Shown: piece after piece, positions 44,351 through 55,593 of the stretch
Layout of the letters: every line of letters begins with the position of its first letter
Position numbering within the stretch: position 1 is the first letter of the stretch
NCBI GenBank assembly: GCA_037976565.1
Contig: CP137668.1
Location: 23,784,251-23,848,250 of the forward strand
Direction of reading: 5' to 3'
Source: Mesocentrotus franciscanus
Taxonomy: Eukaryota > Echinodermata > Echinoidea > Camarodonta > Strongylocentrotidae
DNA: 64,000 nt
Notes under the pieces: model-generated
Told to the model about the DNA's origin: nothing
The model's database searches: none
The model's input: the letters and a program-made list of their open reading frames with translations, nothing else
Position numbers and translations under genes: made by a program

Positions 44351-45069
44351 ACAGATTTTCATATACATTGATTATTTATAAGCCTCATTTTGAACGTTAT
44401 TCATTATACAAAAGGAAAAGAAATTCCGTTAGCTGCCTATAATCTATGCCCATATTGCCAACAATACACGGAAAAATTTTCACATATATGCTTTGATTGT
44501 AAAAAAGTTAAGTTTTTGTGGCAGGAAGTAATTCTAACGTTTGATTTAAAGGAGGTTTAAATGAGGACAAATGCATTGTCAGGACATTTTGGTCGGCGTT
44601 TGGGGGAAATTCCAGTAGGAAAAGAAATCTGAATTCTATATTGTATGTATATTTCTAGACAGGAAGGAAAAATCCCGACGCTAAAGATCCTTAACAGGAA
44701 AAAACGATATAAAACAATACATCGGGGATTCATTAACAGAAATGGGGTCACATTAGATTAATTAGAGTAATTACTACTAGTAATTCATCCAAAAAATCTA
44801 AAGTAGTCGGGTGGTAAAACAATAATATAGAAGGAAAAAAAGCATCTCAAATACGGTACTAGTAACCGGCCAACAAAATTTGTCATAACGGGAGGCTTGA
44901 TGTGTATCCTCAAAGCTGTAATCCTACAAATTACACAGATGTTTAACAAATTTATGACGCTGTACAATGGTGAAATCTTCCTTCCACATTCGTGAGGTTA
45001 ACGAATTCAAGGTAATAACAATCTTAGGAATGAATTTGAATTGAATCTTTTCCAGTTTACTTTATAGAA
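44351..45069. other. Unit 3 non-coding flank
   Basis: Matches 3110-3510 and 18340-18690 joined to 20714-20830, then 22316-22540. The receptor-distal segment holding the hAT-like element of units 1 and 2 is missing here. No gene is seen. Confidence 0.6.
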
Positions 45070-45960
45070 AACATATTCTATTTATAGGCAGATATTACAT
45101 TGAATGGTTGATGTGAATACCTTTAATCGTTCAATAGACATGTATGTTGAGCACAAGTAGTAGATTGCAGATAAATATAGGAAAATTAGGAGACCGACAG
45201 CCCTCCGACGACTCATAAGACCGACAGCTCACGAGACCGATAAAACTAAGAAACATATAAAGGAAGAATGACCAAAGTGGGTCGTTGGTTTGGTGAGCCA
45301 TCAAGAAAAGTTGTCAGAAGGCACACGAGTTTGAAATGGGCCGTCGGTCTATTGACCTCTCAGAAGAGGTGTCAAAGGGTCCACAAAACCGACAATCACG
45401 GTCTCTTGGGCCGTAGGTCTTGAAGACTATGGCCGTTTATGTTTGTTTGTATTATATACAATGTCATATTAAATGCAATGTAATGCTGATATATATCAGA
45501 GCAGATGACGTATAAAAATCAGTGTCATTTACATTGTACGGCGAAACTGTAATTGATATCAACGACATATTAATCCAATATATATGCATGTTTTTACATA
45601 ATTATGGTCTGTCAGTCTATTTCAAATATTATGCTCATCATTACGACTTATCTATCAGATTGATGAAAGCACTTGCAAGAGGTTGTCCATCCTCAGTAAA
45701 ATAAGTTTCTATGATAATGTGTTTACAAAACATTTTTCGTTACATCGAAAAAGTTATCATAATTAAACAATAGTTAAAAGGAGAATATGAATATAGTACA
45801 ACCTACTCATTCACATCTTTTTCGCCATTCGCAACAACAACAACAACAAACAATTATCCCCATTTTATGATAAAATTTATCGATTAATCTTATCTTTCAG
45901 AATCGATTTGAAATAATTTTGGTCAAATAGCAATCCATTTTCGTCATTTTGCAATCAATG
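45070..45960. repeat. Segment Q, inverted copy in unit 3
   Basis: Reverse complement of 32650-32810, 33880-34370 and 36070-36330; direct counterpart of 22540-23410. With the forward copy it brackets GPCR copy 3 as a long inverted pair about 8 kb apart. Non-coding. Confidence 0.75.
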
Positions 45961-46090
45961 TCAATTAAGTGCCGATATAATTCGTTACATGATTCTACTT
46001 GGAGATTTATGACGTTTTATCTTTCATTATATACCTCACTTTAGAAATCTGGCCATCTGGTTGGTCGAAATTGGAGTTGTGATTTTAGCC

Positions 46091-46215
46091 ATGCCCGCCT
46101 ACCAGTCAATAGTCTTTTTAAAAATGTCCTCATGCCCGCCTACCGATCAATAGTCTTTTAAAAATGCCCTCATGCCCGCCTACCAGTCAATAGTTTTTAA
46201 AATGCCCTCATGCCC
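46091..46215. repeat. Three ~51-bp tandem repeats
   Basis: The repeat is CATGCCCGCCTACC followed by AGTCAATAGTCTTTT and AAATGCCCT. There are three copies and a partial fourth, in a stretch present only in unit 3. Confidence 0.9.
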
Positions 46216-46470
46216 CTGTTAACTGGCCGCATGAATAAATTTTGGCGAGATCCCCATTGGTTTACGTGTAAAAATTTTGTGCCAGCACGGATACCATACC
46301 GTTTGTGTGCGATTTGGTCGCTTAGTGTGTGCCATTCCTCAATGATCGTAACATTTCTAGCGAAGATTAACAGTTTCACAGATTTTCTGTGATGTTTTAA
46401 CCAATCTTTACTCAAGAAAAGGATAAGGTAAAAATTCTTTGTAAATTTTTATGTTAATTCGGTATATAAA

Positions 46471-46589
46471 AGATATATGGACTGCTTTAATATTCGAGAC
46501 ATGGCTGTTTCTATACTGGCTCATGACAGGATGCAACGTCCCCTTGAGCCATAGAAACAGCCATGCCTTTCATCGCAGTCAATATATCT
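46471..46589. repeat. 119-nt imperfect hairpin
   Basis: Inner arms are 46501-46523 and 46545-46564 (ATGGCTGTTTCTAT then GGCTCA, with a 3-base bulge). Outer arms are 46471-46485 and 46575-46589 (AGATATAT-GACTGC with one mismatch). The loop is 21 bases. Size and shape would suit a precursor microRNA or a small inverted-repeat element. It lies in a 0.8-kb unit-3-specific insert. Confidence 0.6.
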
Positions 46590-47467
46590 ATATTACTGCC
46601 TTTAACTTTACTGTGTGTAAAGAATAAGTGTAGGTATTCTGAAAATTGAGATGTATTCCTGCCCTTTGATGTACAATATTCCTTACGAAAATATACAAGA
46701 GATATATAAATGAAGATATTCTTGGCATCATGTGGTGCCTTTCACCATGACATGGGCGCAGCCATTTTCTTGAAAATGAGACATACCAGTTGAAGTTATA
46801 CATGTATCGTGCACCAAGCTTTAGTTGGAAAAACTATTTTAAATCAATAAAAAAAAACTTTCCTTTTCAATGAGGAATAATCATAGCTAAGAAGATAGAA
46901 ATTATATTTGGTGAAATATATATAACAGGGGAGCAATTGAAACTAATTCATTTAAAAATACAAAAATATAGCAGTTGACAAATCTATTTCATTAATGAGA
47001 AACCTTCATCCCGGAAGAGCGCTAACTTATTTAAGCAATTTGCGTTCTGGCAATTGTAGTACTGTACAAAGGATACAAGCAGGTGAATGAAATGCTTCAT
47101 CGCCACACACAACTGGGAAGGAAGCATCTATTTGAATGCTTTTCCTTTATAAACGACTTCACATAGTACGTCATGTTATTCAGAAAATGGCGATGCCCAT
47201 GTCGTGCTGAGAAACTGTAAATTATTCTTGCTTTATGCCTCTCTCATACACTTTGATGGGGAAGCTTGTAGATTAATGGGCAAGAATATAATGAATCTCT
47301 CAAAATAAGTAAAGTTTCTAGGGGTGTGGTTTCCGTTAAATAGTTCCAAAGAGATTGAGTCACCAAAAAACCCATTGAACAGTTGAGATAATGTTACTGC
47401 CACGTCTACAAAGACTTACACCAATGCTAGACTTAGTATACTAATTCTATGGCTATACAGCCCATGA
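46590..47467. other. Unit 3 non-coding flank
   Basis: From about 46785 (ACCAGTTGAAGTTATACATG) it matches 23410-23900 and 5000-5560. No gene is seen. Confidence 0.6.
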
Positions 47468-47591
47468 CAGCGTTTTTCAACAGGGGTGCCGCAAGATATC
47501 TTTAGGGGTGCCGCGAGAGAATTTTAGTAATACATGTATACATCTTTTTTAATCATTACTTTGGAATAACGTTGAATGTCTCTATAACGAA

Positions 47592-47768
47592 TGAAGGTCT
47601 AGCGGGTACGTCACTTGACTGTGGGTCACATGACTCGCGGTTCGAGTCCAGCCGCGACATTAATGTCCTTTGGCAAGACACTAATTTTCCACTCTCCACC
47701 CAGGTGAAGTAAATGGGTACCTAGTAGGTAGAAATTCCTTGAATGCTTTAGCGCCTTACTAACCTTAC
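47592..47768 (+). mobile_element. tRNA-derived SINE
   Basis: Head with GGTCTAGCGGGTACG (A-box) and CGCGGTTCGAGTCCAG (B-box), body with GGGTACCTAGTAGGTAG and TTTAGCGCC. The fuller counterpart of 24022-24160. Confidence 0.75.
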
Positions 47769-47898
47769 ATCGTTTTTCAACAGGGATGCCGCTAGATATC
47801 TTTAGGAGTGCCTTGAGAGAATGTTAGTAATATATATTTTAAAAATTAATATTTTGGAAAAACGTCGATTTCGTGAAAACCAGCTCGCTTGCAACCTA

Positions 47899-47985
47899 TA
47901 GAGGTAGAGGTGTCGTGGTCTAGCGGATACGTCACTTGACTGTGGATCACATGGTTCGCGGTTCGAGTCCCACCGCGACACTAAT
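47899..47985 (+). mobile_element. tRNA-derived SINE head only
   Basis: TGGTCTAGCGGATACG and GCGGTTCGAGTCCC are kept, then the sequence jumps to AAGTTCCTAAATGCCTCC. About 220 bases present in unit 2 (24380-24605) are deleted. Confidence 0.7.
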
Positions 47986-48190
47986 GGAAGTTCCTAAATG
48001 CCTCCATAATTTGAGCAACGATGTTCCCGAATAGCCTTCTATTTGACAGCGAGGTGCCCGTATGGCAAGCCGTTTTAACATTTATTCCTATTTCTTGATA
48101 TCAAGAATTACCATTGCTTTACAACAGAAAATCATTTCTTGATATCAAGAATTCATTTCTAGATTTCAAGAATTAATTTCTTGATACCAA

Positions 48191-48653
48191 GACAGACTCA
48201 AAAACCTCAGTATGTACTCTCTGCAATACCGAAGGATAAGAGGAGATATGATAGAGGTCTACAAGTTGATGAATGGCCTCGTAAACTCCGATCCCACAGC
48301 CTTCTTCACATCTGCACCTCATGAAGCTACAAGAGGACACCACCAGAAGCTGTATAAGCAAAGAAGCAACACAGCCCTAAGAAGAAACAGCTTCAGTCAG
48401 AGAGTAGTAGAATCCTGGAACAGCCTCCCTTCATTTGTCATCTCCGCACCATCACTAAATTCCTTCAAAACTTATCTGGATAAGCACTGGTCCTCCCAAC
48501 ACCAAATGCTTCCATAAAATCAATCCGTGCGTCCACCCACCATGCAAGCAATATATAATAACAGTTCAGGTCAAAACCAAGCACCATTCGACGAAGCGAC
48601 TGGAAGATCCAACAGGAATACCTCTTCTTCCGTACACTGATGCTGATGCTGAT
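48191..48653 (+). pseudogene. LINE C-terminal fragment nested in fold-back element
   Basis: The plus strand encodes DRLKNLSMYSLQYRRIRGD, MIEVYKLMNGLVN, SNTALRRNSFSQRVVESWNS and SLNSFKTYLDKH and stops after QHQMLP. This is the ending of Rex/CR1-type LINE proteins (RRxRGDxIExYK..WNxLP..). The 3' end is (TGATGC)n at 48638-48653. It is 5'-truncated and inserted in the left outer domain of the fold-back element, so it is younger than that element. The frame of about 108 codons is intact. Confidence 0.85.
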
Positions 48654-48979
48654 ATCTAGAATTCGATTTCTTGATATCACGAAATTTAATAGTGATTGAT
48701 TTCGAGCTCGAAAGTATTGTAAAAATCAATTTGGATATCGAACGCAGATGTAATGGAATAATTCATTTTGATTTTGTGCTCAAAAGTTGTGCAAGAAATC
48801 ATTACGAGATATGTTGCCAGTTTGAAGTGCATTGAATGTCTATGTGAATTTCCTTGTAGAAAATATTTCTTTGGTACTGTTTAGACATATTTTGAGGGGC
48901 AATTTATTACTGCTGAAATAATTTTAAAAAGTAGACATGTTTGTTTCTAGTTAAAACGCGTCTTTAAAAAATGTAAAAC

Positions 48980-49471
48980 GGCAACATATCACGAAATCAT
49001 TTCGTGATATGTTGCCAATAAATGTTGCGCAAACCTGTTGTAAAGATTGTCCCTTGTGCAATAAATATGTCCATGTGTTTTCTGAATGATTAATTGTAGA
49101 ATATACTTGTATTTTAAGTGAAATAGTAACGTCAGATGTGATATTTTTAAAGCAAAATAAAGACTTACGAAATACGCATTGTAAATGCACAATTTGGCAA
49201 CATATCACAAATTCATTCCTTCCGCGTGATTTCGTGATATGTTGCCAATTTATTATTTTACAGTGCGTGTTTTGTAAGTCAATTTAGATGTTTTTTTGCT
49301 GAAAATGATCAGATCTGACAGTATTATTTTAACTGACGTGATCGAAAACATTTTGAAATGAATGGCGTAGTAAAAACGTGAATATATTATTACACACGGG
49401 GTAATCTTTGCTACAGGTTTGCGCATTGTCCATTGGCAACATATCACGAAATGGTTTCTTAATATGTTGCC
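48980..49471. repeat. Three GGCAACATATC palindromes
   Basis: The first (48980-49016) is a perfect inverted repeat with 18-base arms around one C. The second (49196-49246) and third (49435-49471) are imperfect. They separate roughly 160-190-base blocks that are themselves inverted copies (48822-48979 against 49472-49637; 49017-49195 against 49247-49434). Confidence 0.9.
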
Positions 49472-50305
49472 GTTTTATGTTGTATGTTTTATAACAAGTA
49501 ATTAAACTGGAAAAAATCACATCCAACATTTTCAATGTAACATTAATCAATGGTCTAAATAAACATATGTTTAAACAGTATGAACTGAAAATTTTGCACA
49601 AGGAATACCACAGAGACAGTAAATGCACTGCAACCTGGCAACATGAATTCTTGCATTAGTTGAATTCTCGCGATACATTGACTTTCGACACCGCACCGCT
49701 CAGGCAGGATGAATTCGTGCACAACTTTTGCGTTCGAAATCGAATCACAATGAATTTGTGCAATAGTTTTGTTCTAGAAATCAACTGTGAATGTTTGCAT
49801 TACTTTTGCGCTCGAAATCAATTGTGAATTTGTGCAATACTTTTGCGCTCGATATCAAAACAATTCTTGTAATAGTCTTGCGTTCGAAATAAAAAGATAT
49901 CAAGAATTGAACTTTTTGATATCAAGAATTCAATTCTTAATATCATTAAATGCATTCTTGATATCAAGAATTCAATTCTTGATATCAAAAAATAGAATTC
50001 TTGATATAAAAAATATGAATAAATGATAAAAACGGTTTGCCATGTGCCCGAGTATATATTTCATCTACCTTTTATGTCAAAATTACATTTTTACCATGCT
50101 CTTTCGCTCCACTCGGTTGCAACAGTTAGGAACAGAATAATTGATATAGGCTTGCGATCATATGGTAGCAAGCTAAAAAGATGACGTGTTGTAACTGACA
50201 TGAACTGGATTCCATGTATTGTTTAAGGAAACATTATCTTCAGGAAATATGAAGTACGGGGATTGACATGGGATGAGCTACCTACCCTCTGGTTCTAGGA
50301 AAGTA

Positions 50306-50884
50306 ACATATCGTCGCTCTCACCACGAACCGTCCTCTCTAGTAAAATTTGCTATTTTTTCATTTATCTTTTTTTTTTCATTTTTGCATGTAACTCATGG
50401 TTACCTACATCTTGTAAAAATTTCAGAGCGTGAATATGCTTGGTTACGTAATACCGTCATCATCACAAAGTGTCCGCTCAGCGATTATAGGATTTGTCTG
50501 CACCACGAACCGTCCTCTGTTGCGCGCAGTACCAGAGCCTTCCATTCAATTTGTACATTGTCAGGTTGCGCGCAAGTAGAGCAGACGGTTCGTGGTGAAA
50601 TCGCGTAGCGTGATCGCGCATTTTTATCTTTTCCACGAACGGTCCTCTCTGTTTACAAACCAATTGTAGCAAAAATACTCCAACTCAAGAAAATCTAAAC
50701 ACACTGTATAAAACTTTAAGACCTAAGCTATCAAGTAGTCCCATTGATTTTTAATATAATCTATTCTAAAGTCTAACAAATACCGTTTCAAAAAGTCCAA
50801 TCTTTTAAACGCGTTTTCTGCAAAACTGACTTTCGCTTGGAAATGCGCGGAGAGGACGGTTCGTGATGCGAGCGACGATTATGT
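50306..50884. mobile_element. 579-bp TIR element with internal end repeats
   Basis: It starts near ACATATCGTCGCTC, CACGAACCGTCCTCTC and ends GAGAGGACGGTTCGTGATGC, GAGCGACGATTATGT, inverted ends of about 35 bases. The CACGAACCGTCCTC block occurs again inside near 50503 and 50632 and inverted near 50582. Units 1 and 2 lack it. The target duplication cannot be fixed (possibly TA). No coding sequence. Confidence 0.75.
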
Positions 50885-51102
50885 GCGAAGGTGTCATTGC
50901 ATCCTGTTTATACATGCACTGTGGGATCCAGTGGGCACAGGAGCCGGCCGCGCCCTCCCCCCCTGTATTCTGAACTTTAATTCATTACTTGTGTATGTGC
51001 ATCTTATGATCTTATTTTCGAAGATCATTGTATTAGGATTATTAAAGTGTTTATTCCTCTTTCTATGGTACCCAAAAGTCATATGAATCACGTGATCGCA
51101 AA

Positions 51103-51402
51103 ATGCGATGTAGGCTATTTAAATCTTTCCCATGTTTCCAACTGGAGAAACTGGCCAATCGGCCGCCAATTGGCATGACCAGATGGCAGTTGTGTAACTT
51201 GTATGACGTCACTGCGATTCAGGCGATCGAGCCTATTTCTCTGACTGTGAAGCTCATAGCATCAACACAACAATTTCGATATTATTTACATGATCATTTG
51301 GGACCTCATTCAGAAAAGTTGTACTCCTTTAAAATGTACAAGTGTATTAAAATTGAACTTTCTACCCAGAATCTAGTCGTATTCAAGTGGTGTGGTGAGT
51401 GA
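51103..51402 (+). other. Shared open frame, unit 3 (probably non-coding)
   Basis: A 99-codon frame matching 5949-6311 and 26457-26987 from FKSFPCF to KIELST. No domain is recognised, and its start differs from the other copies. It is listed because the open stretch is kept in all three units. Confidence 0.25.
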
Positions 51403-52284
51403 TAGATTAACGATTTTGAGCATGTTCCCTCTTTCTTGGCCAGTGAACAGTATAAGCAGGGATAATTAATCTAGACAGAGTTTGACTACCCTGGTTTCGG
51501 TTGAACATAACATGGTAATTATTGCTTTCTTGGGCAAGTACATGATTAAAGAATATGTGTCAAGTTGTCAGCATGCCTTGTCGGCCTTAGCTCGATCTGG
51601 GGATGAGGTTTTTGTTAGAGCCCCCTCTATTTCAAAATTGTTCAAGTTTATCATGTATCAAATATCTTTATAGGTTAAACTTTCAATCAAAAAAATTATT
51701 TCTAAGAATTATTTTGATTATTCATTGATAAAGGGCATTCCGCCACGTCAATTCGTTGTAAGGAAGGACGTAATTGTAGAGGATGATTTATAACAAAATA
51801 GGTGATAAGTCACCTTTTAAATACTTTGCCGTTGAGAAGGTTATAATAAGAGCGGAGAAGGGGATTTCCACCAAAAAAAAATCGGTCGAGATCTCGGCAC
51901 TGGAACGTAATTGTTAATTGCTAATTTATTTGATTAATGTGAGTAATTCATATTCTCTTCAAAGATTGACATTTTCTTGATAATTGGATATATAATACCG
52001 ATAGGAGAAGAGGCTTTGTGCAAAATATTCGTTGTCTTATAAACCTTTAATCTGGAAGAAATGATTTATTTTAACTTTCATTCTCATCCATTCCATTGTT
52101 TTTTTCATTAGTTTCGTATATATTATTTATATTTTTGTACTGTTCGTGTACCTTCTATTGATATGAATTGTGAAGATTGCGATTGATATAAAGCTTTCAT
52201 CTGGATTAACATTAGGTAAGACATGTGTTGAATTTGGAAGTGATAACTGATTCAAAAAGGACTGCCTCGCTTTCAAGTAATTAA
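51403..52284. other. Unit 3 non-coding flank
   Basis: Matches 26988-27750 and parts of 6312-7370. It reads without interruption through the position of the N gap of unit 1. It ends at the TTAA of the next insertion. Confidence 0.6.
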
Positions 52285-52859
52285 AGGGATAGTTGAGTTT
52301 TGGTATAGAGGGCGCTACACAAAATATTTTTTGTGAGATAATGAAAAACTGAGTGTCAAATTTGAAAGAGCATACAATTTAAATGACAAAATCATCTTTG
52401 TTTGATTAAAATCGGTTCTGAGACGGCTGAAATATCCATAAATATAACCATTTCTAATATTTGTGGGGCCCCACAAAATTTGTATTTGATAATTTTGAAC
52501 CATGCAGCCGTTGAAAGACAAAAAATGCTTACACTTTTCCAACAGCTATTTTTTTTTTAAATAGTGGTCGATGATCTCTGTTTTTAATCATTGTTTTAAG
52601 GAAACATGAAATGCACAATTTTATTATTAAATATGGTTGAAACCACTGGCGTACTGGTGGGGGGGGCTTGGGGGGCGCCAGCCCCAAATAAAATTAAACC
52701 ATGACTAATTTTCAATTCCATACAAGTGATTTATACATGTTCGTGATATCACATGATTTTCAACAAAATGCGCGTTTCTCCATTTCTGTTGCAAACTGAC
52801 ACATTCCCAAATAGCCAGGAAGATCATATGTTTTTATAGTCACTAATGGGCCTTAGTGG

Positions 52860-53061
52860 CCACTAACAGTAACACTAGTAGATAACCGTATATCCAGTTT
52901 AGCGAAAAGTCTGGATACCCGTATGATTGTCCGGCCTAGAGGAGAGCTTAGAGAAGATCGCGGCAACTCTATAGGCGGTACGCGGGGGAATGCGCAGTCG
53001 CCTGCGCCCAGGGTTTGTTTTGGATGTGGCGAGGAGGGTCATTTCCGGAGGGAATGTTCCA
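52860..53061 (+). pseudogene. LTR-retrotransposon gag zinc-knuckle fragment
   Basis: About 60 codons on the plus strand end in a complete CX2CX4HX4C zinc knuckle (52.99-53.06 kb) preceded by an Arg/Gly-rich stretch. This is the nucleocapsid motif of Ty3/gypsy-type or retrovirus-like gag proteins, which bind element RNA. The frame then runs into low-complexity purine repeats of another element starting at 53062. No protease, RT or LTR is nearby. An isolated, captured piece. Confidence 0.65.
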
Positions 53062-53690
53062 CAGGCGTGGATCCAGGGGGCGAGCGGGCCTCCCCACCTT
53101 CCCCGCAAAGAAAAAGAAAGAAAAAGAGAGAGAGAAGGAAAAGAAGGGAAAGGGAAAGAAAGAAGAGGAAGAAGAAAAGAAGATGGGGGGGGCGAAAGGG
53201 CCTTGCCTCCCAGGCTGTTGCCCCCCATCAAAAAAATAAGAGAGAAGGAAGGAAAGGGAAAGAAAAAAGGAAAAGAGGAGATAAAGGGAAGGAAAAAAGA
53301 GGAAGAAGAAAAGAAAAGAAGGGGCGGATATCAGTTGCAATTTTCCCGCCAACAAGTTGTGGATCAGGGGAGGCACAAGGCCCTTGCCTCCCCGCCCCCG
53401 CCAAAAAAAGAGAGAAAGGAAAGGGAAAGAGGATAGCTAAAAGGTAACACAAAAAGAGGAAGAAGAAAAGAAAAGGGTGAAAAAGAAGGGGAGATCGATG
53501 CGATTAATCCCGCCAACAACATGTGGATCGGGGCGAAAGGCCCTTGCCTCCCCTAGCAAACCTAAAAAAGAGAGAAGGAAGGGAAGGGAAAGGGAAGGGG
53601 GAGGGAAAGGTAAGGAAAGAAAGAGAGAAAGAAGATAGGTAAGGGAGATCAGTTGCGATTTTTCCCGCCGAGGTGTAGATCGGGGGGGGG
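53062..53690. mobile_element. Purine-rich hAT-like fragment
   Basis: It begins CAGGCGTGGATCCAGG, the complement of the end at 36057, and consists of AAAGAGAGAAGGAAA-type repeats with three 'TCCCGCCAACAA' blocks. The far end is not preserved. It is the reverse counterpart of 35580-36057. Confidence 0.6.
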
Positions 53691-54892
53691 GGCACTGGCG
53701 TACTGATGGGGAGCCAATTAGTGTCCTGCCAGTGTCACAATAAAATTCAAACGTTCATTTCTAATTCGATACCGGTGATTTACAAATGCTGAAATGACAT
53801 AATTTTCCGAGATTTTTCCTCACTTTTTAGTAAATTATACTTTTTATGCGTTTGTTGGAAAATTACAAACTTCTTAATTTACAGTCAGGCAAGAAATATG
53901 CTTATTTAGAGGCTTACATGGCAGGGCCCTCAGAACGACAGGGCTCCGGGGCCTCGAGCTCCGCCCCACTTTTTGGAAAAAGTATACTAAAGAGAAATAG
54001 AAAGAAAGAATAGTGACCTGCCAGTGTCACAAAATAATGAGGTATCAAAATATGCTCATCTGACCGTGATTAAATGCCTAAAACTCCTGATCTTCCGGGG
54101 CTCTGCCCTGGATTCCACCTAGGGCCCTAAGGCGGGCCCCTGGATGCTCATCTAACGGTAATTTAATGCCTAAAACCCCTGAGCTTCCGGGGGCTACGCT
54201 CCCTGGACCCCACGCCAATTAGTGACATGCCAGTTTCACAAATAGGTTATCAAAATATGCTCAACTGACCGTGATTAAATGCCTAAAACCCCTGAGCTTC
54301 CAGGGGCTCTGCCCTCTGGACCCCACCTAGGGCCCTAAAACGGGCCCATAGATGCTCATCTGACGGTAATTTAATGCCTAGAACCTCTGAACTTCCGGTG
54401 GCTCTGCCCCCTCGACCCCACAAACGGCCATAAGGCGGGCCCTGAATGCTTATCTGACCGTTATAAAATGCCTAAAACCCCTGAGCTTCTTGGGGCTCCA
54501 CCCCCTGGGCTCCGCCCCCTCGACCCCGCCCCCTCGACCCAACGCCAATTCGTGTCGCCAGTGTCACAAATAAGGTATCAAAATATGCTCATCTGACCTT
54601 AAACGCCTAGTATTAAACTGTTACTTGATTTAAAAGACGTCCAGGGGCTCTGCCCTGGACCCAACCAATGGCCCTAAGTCAGGCCCGTGGATACTCATCT
54701 GACAGTAATTTATTGCCTAAAACCCTGAGCTTCCGGGGGCTCCGCCCCCTGGACCCCACGCCAATTAGTAACCTGCCAGTGTCACAAATAGGGTATCAAA
54801 ATATGCTCATATGACTGTAATTAAATGCCTAAAACCCCTGAGCTTCTGGGGGCTCAGCCCCCTGGACCCCACGCCAATTAGTGACCGGCCAG

Positions 54893-55593
54893 TGTCAGAC
54901 GCGGATCTACGGGGTTAGGGGTTTAACCCCTTGACCGCCAAAACAAAACAAAAAGTGCAAATATTGTGGGAAGATATTCAACTCATCTGGTAACTTAACC
55001 AAACACATTATAACTCTGGATATAACTGTGTATTAAACTGTTACTTGATTTAAAAAGACGTTATCATGCACTGCTTTTTATGGTCTCCATTGTGTTAGTA
55101 GATGCCAGGAAAACATCACTTATGGGCCGGGGGGTTCAAAATAGCACCAAAAAAAATCGCTTCGCCGCTACGCGGCGCGTGGACGATGCTCCGCATCGTC
55201 ATTGGGTCAAACAGATACTGTTAAAAATTTTACTTGATTAAAAAGACGTTATCATGCACTGCTTTTTATGGTCTCCACTGTGTTAGTAGATGCCAGGAAA
55301 ACATCACTTACGGGCCGGGGGGTTCACAATAGCGCCCCAAAAAATCGCCTCGCCGCTTCGCGGCTCGTGAACGATCGTCATTGGGTCTAACTGTTTTAAC
55401 TGTTACTTGATTTAAAAAGACGTTATCATGCACTGCTTTTTATGGTCATCATTGTGTTAGTAGATGCCAGGAAAACATCACTTACGGGGTTCAAAATAGC
55501 CCAAAAATCGCCTCGCCGCTTCGCGGCTCGTGGACGATGCTCTGCATCGTCATTAATTTGGTCAAACCCCTTGGCAAAAGCTAGATCCGCCCC
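54893..55593. mobile_element. hAT-like element with three ~180-bp tandem repeats
   Basis: Ends CAGACGCGGATCTA and TAGATCCGCCCCTG form an inverted pair. Inside, three tandem copies (from about 55016, 55200 and 55385) share ACGTTATCATGCACTGC, GTTAGTAGATGCCAGG and TTCGCGGCTCGTG. The flanks do not show a duplication. It is inserted in the repeat array of the larger element. Confidence 0.7.

Larger units (their letters stand above)
48061..50043. mobile_element. 2-kb fold-back (TU-like) transposon
   Basis: The ends ATGGCAAGCCGTTTT and AAAACGGTTTGCCAT form inverted repeats of about 48 bases. The flanks carry GTGCCCG at 48054-48060 and 50044-50050, extending to 8 bases with one mismatch. Unit 2 has the empty site near 24675. 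The outer parts consist of many short palindromic repeats (TTCTTGATATCAAGAA). The middle (48805-49640) is one diverged inverted repeat centred near 49221, punctuated by GGCAACATATCACGAAA palindromes. The sea urchin TU fold-back family, with tandem 15-base outer repeats and 8-base duplications, is the closest known type. No transposase. Confidence 0.85.

Noticed and set aside
49196..49246. Palindromes at 48980, 49196 and 49435 as transcription terminators or operators
   Set aside because: They are internal repeats of a fold-back transposon in eukaryotic DNA.
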